DNA of 64,000 nucleotides from Nocardioides aromaticivorans. Lineage in GTDB: Bacteria; Actinomycetota; Actinomycetes; Propionibacteriales; Nocardioidaceae. Both the position numbers and the translations under genes were made by a program. Numbering within the stretch: the stretch's first letter is position 1; every line of letters begins with the position of its first letter. The stretch is taken from NCBI RefSeq assembly GCF_013408525.1, contig NZ_JACBZM010000001.1, positions 3,224,001 to 3,288,000 on the forward strand, given 5' to 3'. The notes under the pieces are model-generated. The model did no database searches. It saw nothing but the letters and a program-made list of their open reading frames with translations, and had not been told where the DNA came from. Shown in pieces: positions 32,907 to 40,899 of the stretch.

Positions 32907-33621
32907 CGCCTCCGAGGGTAGTCGAGTCCTCCGCGTCGTCCGAGACCGCACCCGTCGCCTCGGCGATGATCGTGGCCATCGCCACGCGGGCCGCCTCGGC
33001 GTCGCGCGAGCGGACCGCGCGGGCCACCTCGACGTGCAGGTCGACGGCCTCGTCCTTGGGGTGCGCCGGCATCAGGTGGTGGTGCGTGCGGCCGGCCAGC
33101 ACCTCGGCCACGACGCCGTCGAGGGCGGCGAGCATCTCGTTGCCGGAGGCCTCGAGCAGCACGCGGTGGAAGACGATGTCGGCCTGCAGGAAGGCCTCGA
33201 GGTCGCCGGCCCGGCCGTGCACCACCATGTCGTTGGCGGCGGCGGTGAGGGCCCCGCACTGCTCCGGCGTCGCGCGTACGGCGGCCAGGCCGGCCGCCAC
33301 CGGTTCGAACCCGCTGCGCAGCTCGCCCAGCGAGCGGAGCTGGTGGGGGCGGTCGCCGGAGTCGAGGCGCCAGCGGATCAGGCGCGGGTCGAAGACGTGC
33401 CACGACGTGCGGGGCAGGACGGTGACGCCGACCCTGCGCCGCGAGGCGACCATGCCCATCGACTCGAGGACCCGGACCGCCTCGCGGGAGACGGAGCGGC
33501 TGACGTCGTACTCGGTGTCGATGCCGTCGAGGGTCAGCACGGCGCCCTCGCCGAGCTCGCCGTCGACGATGCGCCGGCCGAGTGCCTCGAGGACGTCCTC
33601 GTGCAGCGCGGTGCGGGCCAC
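32890..33621 (-). CDS. FadR-subfamily GntR regulator of gluconate genes
   Basis: 243 residues. Winged helix-turn-helix at about 8-75 (HEDVLEALGRRIVDGELGEG, SREAVRVLESMGMV) and an all-helical FCD effector domain with metal-binding type residues (DIVFHRVLLEASGNEML, LHVEVARAVRSRD). Ribosome site GGAGGAG precedes the GTG at 33621. It is divergent from gntK and gntP, so it is probably the gluconate-responsive repressor of that operon, as in Corynebacterium GntR1/2 and other actinobacteria. Effector inferred from context. Confidence 0.88.
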   Translation of the reverse strand: MARTALHEDVLEALGRRIVDGELGEGAVLTLDGIDTEYDVSRSVSREAVRVLESMGMVASRRRVGVTVLPRTSWHVFDPRLIRWRLDSGDRPHQLRSLGELRSGFEPVAAGLAAVRATPEQCGALTAAANDMVVHGRAGDLEAFLQADIVFHRVLLEASGNEMLAALDGVVAEVLAGRTHHHLMPAHPKDEAVDLHVEVARAVRSRDAEAARVAMATIIAEATGAVSDDAEDSTTLGGDGDHA

Positions 33622-33637
33622 GGCTCCTCCAAAGATC

Positions 33638-33676
33638 AGATTTATTTGGCTGCGGGGTTGTTAAAAGCAGATTAAT
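33638..33676. promoter_or_regulatory. Candidate GntR operator repeats
   Basis: AGATTTAT (33638-33645) and AGATTAAT (33669-33676) are near-identical direct repeats 31 bp apart in an AT-rich stretch of the 100-bp divergent gap between the gntR-like gene and gntK. AGATCAGATTT (33633-33643) also contains a partial dyad. The AT-rich character and three-turn spacing suggest a regulator site; it does not show the TNGTNNNACNA form seen with many FadR-type regulators. Confidence 0.4.
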
Positions 33677-33721
33677 GGATGCACACTGTGACGGCCAGCA
33701 CACCGGACCACTGGAGGACCC

Positions 33722-34249
33722 ATGAGCAGCACCCTGCCGCACGACGGGGGCGCACCCCTGATCGTCGTGATGGGCGTGTCGGGGTCGGGCAAGTCGACGG
33801 TCGGCGCCGCGCTCGCGCAGCGCCTCGGCGTCCCGTTCGAGGACGCCGACGACCTCCACCCGGCGGCCAACATCGCGAAGATGTCGGCCGGCATCCCGCT
33901 GGACGACGACGACCGCCACCCGTGGCTGGAGACCATCGGGGAGTGGCTCGCCGCCCACGACGGCGACGGTGGCGTGATCAGCTGCTCCGCGCTCAAGCGC
34001 AGCTATCGCGACCAGCTCCGCGCTCATGCAGCGCGGGCCGTCTTCGTCCACCTCCACGGCACCCGCGAGGTCATCGCGCGGCGCCAGGCCAGTCGTCCCG
34101 GCCACTTCATGCCGGCCTCGTTGCTCGACTCGCAGTTCGACACGCTCGAACAGCTCGCCGACGACGAGGCCGGTGTCGTCATCGACGTCGACCAGACGGT
34201 CGACGCGATCGTCCAGCAGTACGTCGACCTGAGCGTCGACCACTCCTGA
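33722..34249 (+). CDS. gntK: Gluconokinase
   Basis: Phosphorylates D-gluconate to 6-phosphogluconate for the pentose phosphate or Entner-Doudoroff route. 175 residues, normal for the GntK-type small kinase: P-loop MGVSGSGKSTVG (about 17-28), DADDLHPAANIAKMSAG (about 42-58, substrate loop), ALKRSYRDQLR and the lid arginines in ARRQASRPGHFMP (about 120). First gene of a gntK-gntP operon with 10 nt to the next start. Divergent from the GntR-family regulator. A -10/-35 pair could not be fixed with confidence. Confidence 0.95.
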   Translation: MSSTLPHDGGAPLIVVMGVSGSGKSTVGAALAQRLGVPFEDADDLHPAANIAKMSAGIPLDDDDRHPWLETIGEWLAAHDGDGGVISCSALKRSYRDQLRAHAARAVFVHLHGTREVIARRQASRPGHFMPASLLDSQFDTLEQLADDEAGVVIDVDQTVDAIVQQYVDLSVDHS

Positions 34250-34259
34250 GGAGACCCGC

Positions 34260-35663
34260 ATGTCCGCACACCTGGTCCTTGCCGCCGGCACCGACCTCAT
34301 CGAGCCGATCAACACCGAGGGCAAGCTGGTCCTGGCTGCCCTCCTCGGCATCGGCGTCATCGTCGCGCTCATCATCGGCGCGAGGCTGCACCCGTTCCTC
34401 GCCCTGACGGCCGGCGCGCTCGTCGTCGGCCTGACGGCCCGGATCGGGCTCGACGGCCCGATCGGCGAGCGTTTCGAGGCGTCGATCGCCAGCTTCACCA
34501 CCGGCTTCGGGTCGACGGCTGCCGGCGTCGGCATCCTGATCGCCCTCGGCGCCATGTTCGGCAAGCTGCTCGCCGACAGCGGGGGAGCCGACCAGATCGT
34601 CGACACGATCATCGGCCACGCCTCGCCGCGCGCCCTGCCGTGGGCGATGGCCGTCGTCGGCGCGATCATCGGCCTGCCGATGTTCTTCGAGATCGGCCTC
34701 GTCCTGCTGATGCCGGTGATCTACCTCGTCGCCCGCCGCTCCGGCCAGTCGCTGATCACGATCGGCATCCCGGCGCTCGCCGGCCTCTCGGCGATGCACG
34801 GCCTGGTGCCGCCGCACCCCGGCCCGCTGACCGCGATCGACTACCTCGGCGCCGACCTCGGCACCACGCTCGCCCTCGGCGTCGCCGTCGCGATCCCGAC
34901 CGTGATCATCGCCGGCCCGGTCTTCGGGCTCGTCGGCCGCTACGTCACCGTCGAGGTCCCGCACCGCTTCGAGTCCACGGAGGAGGAGGACGCGAGCGGC
35001 CGCCCGTCCTTCGCGATCACCCTCGCGTCGGTCCTGCTGCCGGTCTTCCTGATGATGGGCAAGGCCCTCGCCGACATCTTCATCGACGACGAGACCGCCC
35101 CGCTGCGCAGCGCGCTCGACGTGATCGGCACCCCGCTCATCGCGCTGCTCATCGCGGTCGTGGTCGGCATGTTCACCCTCGGCCACGGCATGGGCCGCGA
35201 CGGCGTCGCGAAGTCGATCGAGTCCTCGCTGCCCGGCGTCGCCGGCATCCTGCTCATCGTCGCCGCCGGCGGTGGCTTCAAGCAGTCGCTCGTCGACACC
35301 GGCATCGGCACCCTCGTTGCCGAGAAGGTCGCCGACTCCAACGTCTCGGTGCTGGTGCTCGCGTGGTTCGTCGCGGTCCTGATCCGCCTCGCCACCGGCT
35401 CGGCCACCGTCGCCACGGTCACCGCGTCGGGCCTGCTCGCCCCGCTGACCGCGCAGCTCTCCAGCGGCGAGGTGTCGCTGATGGTGCTCGCGATCGGCGC
35501 GGGCTCGGTCTTCTTCTCCCACGTCAACGACGCCGGCTTCTGGCTGGTGAAGGAGTACTTCGGGATGACCGTCGGCCAGACCTTCAAGACCTGGTCGGCC
35601 ATGGAGACGCTGCTCTCCGTCAGCGGCCTGGCGTTCGTGATGGTGCTCAACGCGTTCATCTAG
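34260..35663 (+). CDS. gntP: Gluconate:H+ symporter, GntP family
   Basis: 467 residues with about 12-14 membrane segments; imports gluconate with protons. Family features: GFGSTAAGVGILIALGAMFG (about 80), LPMFFEIGLVLLMPVIYL (about 140), GLVPPHPGPLTAIDYLGAD (about 181-199, the signature loop), and the C-terminal FFSHVNDAGFWLVKEYFG. The ATG at 34260 is preceded by GAGGAGAC. It forms an operon with gntK, and together they take up and phosphorylate gluconate under the divergent regulator. Confidence 0.95.
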   Translation: MSAHLVLAAGTDLIEPINTEGKLVLAALLGIGVIVALIIGARLHPFLALTAGALVVGLTARIGLDGPIGERFEASIASFTTGFGSTAAGVGILIALGAMFGKLLADSGGADQIVDTIIGHASPRALPWAMAVVGAIIGLPMFFEIGLVLLMPVIYLVARRSGQSLITIGIPALAGLSAMHGLVPPHPGPLTAIDYLGADLGTTLALGVAVAIPTVIIAGPVFGLVGRYVTVEVPHRFESTEEEDASGRPSFAITLASVLLPVFLMMGKALADIFIDDETAPLRSALDVIGTPLIALLIAVVVGMFTLGHGMGRDGVAKSIESSLPGVAGILLIVAAGGGFKQSLVDTGIGTLVAEKVADSNVSVLVLAWFVAVLIRLATGSATVATVTASGLLAPLTAQLSSGEVSLMVLAIGAGSVFFSHVNDAGFWLVKEYFGMTVGQTFKTWSAMETLLSVSGLAFVMVLNAFI

Positions 35664-35722
35664 CAGCGAACGGGACGAAAAGACGCTGGTCCACCACTGG
35701 ACCGGTCGGGGAGGATGACGGG

Positions 35723-37417
35723 GTGGCTGATCCCGTCATCCTCCTGGTCTCCTCCGACCACATCGACGTCCTGACCGAGCAGTTCCACCGCTACCAGCGC
35801 GAGTACGACGTCCGGCCGGCCACCAGCGCCCGCGAGGCGACCGCGATCCTCCAGCGGGCGCGCTCGACCGGGCAGCCGGTGGCCCTGATCGTGACCGACT
35901 CCCAGCTGCCGGACGAGAACGTCCTGCTCGCCATGCACGACTGGCGCACCCTCGTCGCGACCGCCCGGCGGATCGTGGCGATCCCGATCGAGCGCTTCGC
36001 GGAGGAGAGCCAGTCGCTGCGGCCCTATCTGCAGAAGGGCAAGTTCGACACCTACCTCGTGCTGCCGCAGGGCCGCCGCGACGAGGAGTTCCACTACGCG
36101 GTGACCGAGCTGCTCAGCGACTGGGGCGCGACGGTCGCCACCTCCGAGATCGACTCGGTGCGGATCATCACCCCCGACAGCCGCCCGCTCGCCCTGGCCA
36201 TCCGGGACTTCCTCGACCGGCAGGGGATGCCGCACCGCACCTACGCCCCCGACACCCCGCAGGGGCAGGAGGCGCTCGCGAAGGTGGACGGCGAGGCGTC
36301 GTACCCGCTGGTGCACATGAGCTCCGGTGTCTTCGCGGACCGGCCGGTCCTGATGCCGACCTCGACGCGCGACCTGGCCGCGATGATCTACGGTCGACCG
36401 TCCGACATCCACTGCGGCGACGTCGTCGACTTCGCGGTCGTCGGTGCCGGCCCGGCGGGCCTCGCCGCCGCCGTGTACGGCGCCTCGGAGGGCCTGTCGA
36501 CCGTGGTGATCGAGTCGGAGGTGATCGGCGGGCAGGCCGGCACCAGCTCGATGATCCGCAACTACCTCGGCTTCCCGCGCGGCATCTCCGGGCAGCGGCT
36601 CGGTCAGCGGGCGCGGGTCCAGGCGATCCGGTTCGGCGCCCGCTTCTTCACCGGCTGGCCGGTCGTCGAGCTGCGGCCGGGCGCCGACGGCGAGCCGCAC
36701 GTGCTGGTCACCGAGGGCGGCAAGGTGCACGCCCGCTCGGTCCTGGTCGCCTCCGGCGTCGCCTACCGACGGCTCGGCGTGCAGCCGCTCGAGGACCTGG
36801 TCGGCATGGGCGTCAACTACGGCGCCGCCATGACCGCCGCGCGCGAGATGGAGGACCGCGACGTCTACGTCGTGGGCGGCGGCAACTCCGCCGGCCAGGC
36901 CGCCGTCCACCTCGCCCGGTTCGCCCGCTCGGTGACGATCCTGATCCGGCGCGAGGACCTGGCCGCGACGATGTCGAAGTACCTCATCGACGAGATCGAG
37001 TGGAACCCCCGCATCGCCGTGCGCCCGTGCACGGAGATCATCGACGGTGGCGCCGACGACACCGGCCAGCTCGGCTGGCTGCAGCTGTGCGACGTGCGCA
37101 CCCGGGAGGAGGAGCGGGTCAGCGCCGGCGGGCTGTTCCTGCTGATCGGCGCCGCGCCGCACTGCGACTGGCTCGGCGACGCGGTGCTGCGCGACGAGCG
37201 CGGCTTCGTGCTGACCGGCCGCGACGTCCCCACCGACTGCTGGATCGACGGTCTGCCGCCGGAGAACCTCGGCACCTGCGTGCCCGGCATCTTCGCCGCC
37301 GGCGACATCCGCGCCGGCTCGATGAAGCGGGTCGCGGCCGCCACCGGCGAGGGCGCGTCGGCGGTGTCGCTCGTGCACGGCTACCTGGAGGGTTTGCGGG
37401 TACCGACCGCGCCATGA
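35723..37417 (+). CDS. Response-regulator-like/thioredoxin-reductase-like fusion flavoprotein without redox Cys pair
   Basis: 564 residues. The N-terminal 120 residues resemble a receiver domain (VILLVSSDHIDVLTEQF, VALIVTDSQLPDENV), followed by a thioredoxin-fold-like linker (VRIITPDSRPLALAIRDFL) and a two-dinucleotide FAD/NAD(P)H domain: GAGPAGLAAAVYGA (about 240), GGQAGTSSMIRNYLGFP (about 272), GGGNSAGQAAVHLARF (about 386) and FAAGDIRAGSMKRVAAATGEG (about 530, FAD end). Where thioredoxin reductase has CATC, this protein has VNYGAAMTAA, so the dithiol is absent. It is therefore an NAD(P)H flavin oxidoreductase of another acceptor. ATGA overlap with the hemerythrin gene. Start GTG 35723 with GGGAGGATGAC. 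Confidence 0.88.
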   Translation: MADPVILLVSSDHIDVLTEQFHRYQREYDVRPATSAREATAILQRARSTGQPVALIVTDSQLPDENVLLAMHDWRTLVATARRIVAIPIERFAEESQSLRPYLQKGKFDTYLVLPQGRRDEEFHYAVTELLSDWGATVATSEIDSVRIITPDSRPLALAIRDFLDRQGMPHRTYAPDTPQGQEALAKVDGEASYPLVHMSSGVFADRPVLMPTSTRDLAAMIYGRPSDIHCGDVVDFAVVGAGPAGLAAAVYGASEGLSTVVIESEVIGGQAGTSSMIRNYLGFPRGISGQRLGQRARVQAIRFGARFFTGWPVVELRPGADGEPHVLVTEGGKVHARSVLVASGVAYRRLGVQPLEDLVGMGVNYGAAMTAAREMEDRDVYVVGGGNSAGQAAVHLARFARSVTILIRREDLAATMSKYLIDEIEWNPRIAVRPCTEIIDGGADDTGQLGWLQLCDVRTREEERVSAGGLFLLIGAAPHCDWLGDAVLRDERGFVLTGRDVPTDCWIDGLPPENLGTCVPGIFAAGDIRAGSMKRVAAATGEGASAVSLVHGYLEGLRVPTAP

Positions 37418-37962
37418 CCAGTGGAATCGACCTCGGCCGCCCCGAGTCGGGCGACATCATCGACCTGATCACCGACGACCACCGTCGCTTCGAGCACCTG
37501 CTGGCGCAGCTCCGACTGGGCACGGCCGACCGCGACGCCGTACGCCGCGCGTTCGCGAACGTGCTGATCGCCCACGGCGAGGCCGAGGAGGACCTCGTCT
37601 ACCCGGTGCTGCGCCAGCAGGCGGGGGATGTCGACGCCCACGACATCGAGCACGGCAAGGAGGAGCACGCCGAGGGCAACGAGGCGCTGCTCGCCGTCCT
37701 CGAGCTCAAGGGCACCGACACCCAGGCCTTCACCGACGCGGTCGAGGAGCTGAGCAACCTCGTCGCCCACCACATCGCCGAGGAGGAGCTCAGCATCCTC
37801 GAGCCGGCCCGCACCGAGGTGTCCAACAAGGTGCGCTGGGACCTCGGCGAGAAGTGGTCCCGGCGCCGCAACGAGCTCATCGACCAGGACTGCGGGTCGG
37901 CCGAGAACGTGCGCCGGATCGTCGAGGCCGCCAAGCGGGAAGGCGTCCTCGAGGACGCCTGA
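37414..37962 (+). CDS. Hemerythrin HHE domain protein
   Basis: 182 residues. The four-helix di-iron bundle residues are present: DDHRRFEHLL (about 24-33), IAHGEAEEDLVYP (about 52-64), DIEHGKEEHAEGN (about 77) and VAHHIAEEELSIL (about 117). Such proteins bind O2, NO or iron, or sense redox state in the cytosol. The start overlaps the stop of the flavoprotein gene (ATGA), so the two are made together; an electron or oxygen/NO-handling pair is a reasonable inference. The C-terminus is a basic helix (EKWSRRRNELIDQD). Convergent with mug. Confidence 0.9.
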   Translation: MTSGIDLGRPESGDIIDLITDDHRRFEHLLAQLRLGTADRDAVRRAFANVLIAHGEAEEDLVYPVLRQQAGDVDAHDIEHGKEEHAEGNEALLAVLELKGTDTQAFTDAVEELSNLVAHHIAEEELSILEPARTEVSNKVRWDLGEKWSRRRNELIDQDCGSAENVRRIVEAAKREGVLEDA

Positions 37963-37971
37963 CCCGGCGGC

Positions 37972-38571
37972 TCAGGCAGGGGCGACGATCCCGGCCGCCA
38001 CGCCGACCTCGCGGTACGCCGCCGCCAGCGAGTCGACCGTCTCGTGGGCGTTGAGCCCGCTCGGGTTGGGCACCACCCAGAGCTCGGCGCCGGCGAGGTC
38101 CTCGGGCTGCCGCCCGGGCATCGCCCTCGGCTTCCCGAAGGCCGCACGGTAGGCGGTGATCCCGGCGATCGCGACGACGACCGGTCGCTCGCGCTCGACG
38201 AGCGCGGTCAGCTCGGCGCCGCCCGCCCGCAGCTCCTCGTTGGACAGCTCGGACGCCTTGGCCGTCGCGCGGTGGACGACATTGGTGATGCCGATCCCGC
38301 GGTCACGGAGCAGGTCGCGCTGGGCGTCGTCCACCCCGTTCGCCGGGTCGATCGGCTCGGTGATCACGCCCGCCTTCAGCAGCGCGGGGTAGAAGCGGTT
38401 GCCGGGGTGCGCGAAGTGGGTGCTGGTCGCCGCCGTCCACAGCCCCGGGTTGATCCCCACGAAGAGCAGCCGCAGCACCTGGCCCGGCCGGGTCGGCAGC
38501 AGGTCGGGCACGACGGCGTCGCGGAAGGACTCGAGCTCGGCGCGGGTGAAGGTACGGCGGGCAGTGCTCAC
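37972..38571 (-). CDS. mug: G/U mismatch-specific DNA glycosylase
   Basis: Removes U or T opposite G, and some alkylated bases, in base excision repair. 199 residues. Active-site motif I LLFVGINPGLWTA (about 34-46) and motif II VVPNPSGLNAHETV (about 165-178) fit the Mug/TDG family; FAHPGNRFYPALLKAG lies between. Start GTG 38571 with GGAG 5 nt upstream. The long in-frame extension upstream passes through a palindromic repeat and the DUF559 gene and is not coding. It stands next to a nuclease-like gene and a DNA methyltransferase gene, see findings. Confidence 0.92.
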   Translation of the reverse strand: MSTARRTFTRAELESFRDAVVPDLLPTRPGQVLRLLFVGINPGLWTAATSTHFAHPGNRFYPALLKAGVITEPIDPANGVDDAQRDLLRDRGIGITNVVHRATAKASELSNEELRAGGAELTALVERERPVVVAIAGITAYRAAFGKPRAMPGRQPEDLAGAELWVVPNPSGLNAHETVDSLAAAYREVGVAAGIVAPA

Positions 38572-38604
38572 CGCTCCATCCTCTCCGACGCCCTCGGAGC
38601 GATC

Positions 38605-38649
38605 ATCGTGTGGTCTCGCGTGCACCTGGTGAACGCAGCACCACACGAT
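38605..38649. repeat. Palindromic repeat, family B copy 1
   Basis: ATCGTGTGGT (38605-38614) pairs perfectly with ACCACACGAT (38640-38649), and inside the loop GCGTGCAC pairs with GTGAACGC with one mismatch around CTG, giving one long imperfect hairpin. It contains CGTGCACCTGGTGAACG, which recurs with one change at 39671-39702. It lies between the mug start and the stop of the DUF559 gene. Confidence 0.65.
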
Positions 38650-39596
38650 CACGCGCACCCGGGGCACGGGTGCGTCGAGCCGGTCCAGCCGCGCTGCTGC
38701 AGCAGTGCGCCGATGCGTGGCGCGGTCCGGCACTGGCCGCCGAACACCTGCCCCCAGGCCAGCCGCACCGTGTCCCGCCCGGCCACTGCAGCGTCGAGGT
38801 CTCGCTCGAGATCGCGATCGCGGTTGCGGATCCCCGAGTGGTGCAGGCGTCCGTCGAGCTCGACGATCAGGCCGAACGCGGCGTACACGACGTCGCGGTA
38901 GAGCGAACCCTTGGCCGACTCGTGGACCTGGCGCTCCGCGGCCGGTATCCCGTGCGCTCGTTCGACGCGGTGCAGGTAGCCGTGCTCGAGGGCTGAGCAC
39001 GTACCTGACGCGACGTCGTCGATCACCGAGCCGAGGAAGGTACGGCGGGCGATCCGGGCCCGCCCGGTCAGGGCTGTTCGGAGAGCCACCGGCGACACCC
39101 GCCGGTTGCCCACGGCGTCCGCGAGCACGCCGACCGCATCGACGTCGGTGTCCGCCGCGGCGGCCAGGTCGAGGACGTACTCCTCGGCCCGCTGTCGCGG
39201 CGGGAAGGTCGACCAGACCACGCTGTCAGGAAAGCTCCGGCTCCGCTGAATGTCCACGCCCGGGACCTTCAACGTTCGCTGCCAGTCGACAACGACCTCG
39301 ATCGGTCGGCGGTCGTCCGCGGCGCTGCGTAGTCGTGCGTCAGCCGACCGGAGCGCCGAGGCACCGCGGAGGCCGGCGGGCCAGCACGCCAGGACCGCGG
39401 CCCAGGACCGCTGGTGCCATGACAGCGCCCCGGTGTGGTCGATGTACACGCTGGAGTGGACACGCACCAGCTCGCGGCGACGAACCATCCTCGCGATGTC
39501 GTGGTCGCCGAAGCCGAGGTCGAGGAGCTGGGCGCGCGTGACCAGGCCGCCCTGACAGGCCTGCCGGTTCCTGAGCTGGTGGTGTGCCTCGTCCAT
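38649..39596 (-). CDS. AbiEi-like winged-helix/DUF559 nuclease-like protein
   Basis: 315 residues. N-terminal part (LVTRAQLLDLGFGDHDIARM, then VRVHSSVYI) looks like the winged-helix domain of type IV AbiEi-like antitoxin proteins. The C-terminal 110 residues match DUF559, a VSR-like restriction endonuclease fold: DVVYAAFGLIVELDGRLHHS carries the D...E-x-D core (about 240), followed by RNRDRDLERDLDAAVAGRD and VRLAWGQVFGG. Catalysis is not proven for this family. No AbiEii toxin gene is adjacent. The ATG at 39596 gives MDEAHHQLRNRQ. Both flanks carry family B repeats. Such proteins are common and often multi-copy in Nocardioides-type genomes; role unknown. Confidence 0.8.
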   Translation of the reverse strand: MDEAHHQLRNRQACQGGLVTRAQLLDLGFGDHDIARMVRRRELVRVHSSVYIDHTGALSWHQRSWAAVLACWPAGLRGASALRSADARLRSAADDRRPIEVVVDWQRTLKVPGVDIQRSRSFPDSVVWSTFPPRQRAEEYVLDLAAAADTDVDAVGVLADAVGNRRVSPVALRTALTGRARIARRTFLGSVIDDVASGTCSALEHGYLHRVERAHGIPAAERQVHESAKGSLYRDVVYAAFGLIVELDGRLHHSGIRNRDRDLERDLDAAVAGRDTVRLAWGQVFGGQCRTAPRIGALLQQRGWTGSTHPCPGCA

Positions 39597-39670
39597 GCGC
39601 CGACCCTGAACGGCCTGCGACCCGCTCGCAACCCCGTCGCGGGCGACCTGTGGACAACCCTTCGGTCGGT

Positions 39671-39702
39671 GATCGTGTGGCCGTGCGTGCACCTGGCGAA
39701 CG
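39671..39702. repeat. Palindromic repeat, family B copy 2
   Basis: GATCGTGTGG followed by CGTGCACCTGGCGAACG repeats the layout of the element at 38605-38649 in the same orientation. Its outer arm pairing has decayed (GTGTGGC against GCCACCC). It lies between the DUF559 gene start and the methyltransferase start, so the DUF559 gene is bracketed by the two copies. Confidence 0.55.
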
Positions 39703-39747
39703 GAGAGCCACCCGACGACGCGGGGCCTGCGTGCGAGGATCGGCGCC

Positions 39748-40899
39748 ATGGCCGGGTGCAACACCTTCGTCGAGGGCGACAACCTCGACGTCCTGGCGAC
39801 CCTGCCCGGCGAGTCCTTCGACCTCGTCTACATCGACCCGCCCTACAACACCGGCAACGACTTCGCCTACCGCGACGACTTCCGCGGCGAGCGCGGGGAG
39901 GGCGCTCGGGGCCGGCACGCCGCGTGGCTGGCGTTCATGCGGCCCCGGCTGGAGGCGGGCCATCGCGTGCTGGCACCCACCGGCGCGCTCTTCGTCAGCA
40001 TCGACGACCACGAGGTCGCCCACCTGCGCCTCCTGCTCGACGAGGTGTACGGCGAGCAGAACTTCCTCGCCCAGGTCGTGGTCAACCTCAACCCGAAGGG
40101 CCGCCAGCTCGGGAAGGGCTTCGCGACGTCGCACGAGTACCTCCTCGTCTACGCGAAGGACGCCACCCGCTGCGTCCTCGACGCGTCGTCGTCGACGACC
40201 GTCGTCGAGTCGGACTTCCCGCTCGTCGCGGACGACGGCCGCCGCTACCGCCGGCTCCCGCTGCGCAACACCAACAAGAAGTTCAACCCGCTCACCGCAC
40301 CGACCCTGCACTTCGCCGTCTGGGGCGACCCGGAGACGGGACGCGTCGCCACGGAGCCCTTCGCGGGCGGGGTGGAGATCAAGCCCGTGTTCGGCGACGG
40401 TACGCCGGCGGTCTGGCGCTGGTCCCGGCCCCGGATCGACGCGCGGCCCGACGACCTCGAGTGCCGCCGGGTGCGGGGCGCCCGGGGCGAGCGGGTCGAC
40501 GTCTTCCAGCGCGACTGGCGCCACCCGGTCGGCGGCCGCCGCAAGAAGCTGCCGACCATCTGGCTCGCCGAGGAGGTGGGCTCGACCGACACGGCGGTGG
40601 CCGAGCTCAAGGCGGTCCTCGGCCACGTCTTCGAGTCGCCGAAGCCGACGGGGCTGATCCGCCGGGTCCTCGACACCATGCCCGCCGACGCGCGGGTCCT
40701 CGACTACTTCGCCGGGTCCGGCACCACCGGGCACGCGGTCGCGCTCGCCAACGCGGCCGACGGCGGGCGTCGTACCTGCCTCTCGGTGAACTCCGCCGAG
40801 CCGACCCGGGTGGGCTCGAACGCGGAGCGCGCCGGCTACGCCACCGTCTCGGCGATCACCCGCGCGCGGCTGGCCGCGGTCGAGGCGCTGCTCAGCTGA
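39748..40899 (+). CDS. Orphan site-specific DNA methyltransferase (DPPY, beta class)
   Basis: 383 residues. Catalytic motif IV VYIDPPYNTGNDF at about 28-40, N-terminal to the AdoMet-binding motif I VLDYFAGSGTTGHAV at about 312-326: the beta order of type III Mod-like amino methyltransferases, which make N6-methyladenine or N4-methylcytosine. The middle (residues about 100-260, with NTNKKFNPLTAPTLHFAVWG) is short and would hold target recognition. At 383 residues it is smaller than typical type III Mod subunits, and no Res gene is nearby, so it is probably a solitary methyltransferase. Its stop overlaps the convergent acyltransferase stop in TCAGCTGA (40892-40899). Confidence 0.88.
   Translation: MAGCNTFVEGDNLDVLATLPGESFDLVYIDPPYNTGNDFAYRDDFRGERGEGARGRHAAWLAFMRPRLEAGHRVLAPTGALFVSIDDHEVAHLRLLLDEVYGEQNFLAQVVVNLNPKGRQLGKGFATSHEYLLVYAKDATRCVLDASSSTTVVESDFPLVADDGRRYRRLPLRNTNKKFNPLTAPTLHFAVWGDPETGRVATEPFAGGVEIKPVFGDGTPAVWRWSRPRIDARPDDLECRRVRGARGERVDVFQRDWRHPVGGRRKKLPTIWLAEEVGSTDTAVAELKAVLGHVFESPKPTGLIRRVLDTMPADARVLDYFAGSGTTGHAVALANAADGGRRTCLSVNSAEPTRVGSNAERAGYATVSAITRARLAAVEALLS

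Noticed and set aside
35723..37417. Standard thioredoxin reductase (trxB)
   Set aside because: The CATC dithiol is missing and an extra receiver-like N-terminal domain is present, so the usual name would mislead.
38649..39596. Type IV toxin-antitoxin pair (AbiEi/AbiEii)
   Set aside because: Only the AbiEi-like winged-helix part is present and is fused to DUF559. No nucleotidyltransferase-type AbiEii toxin gene is adjacent.
38649..40899. Complete restriction-modification system
   Set aside because: The methyltransferase has no Res or other restriction subunit beside it, and the DUF559 protein is a widespread multi-copy family with an AbiEi-like N-terminus, not a known restriction enzyme. Kept only as a hypothesis in the findings.
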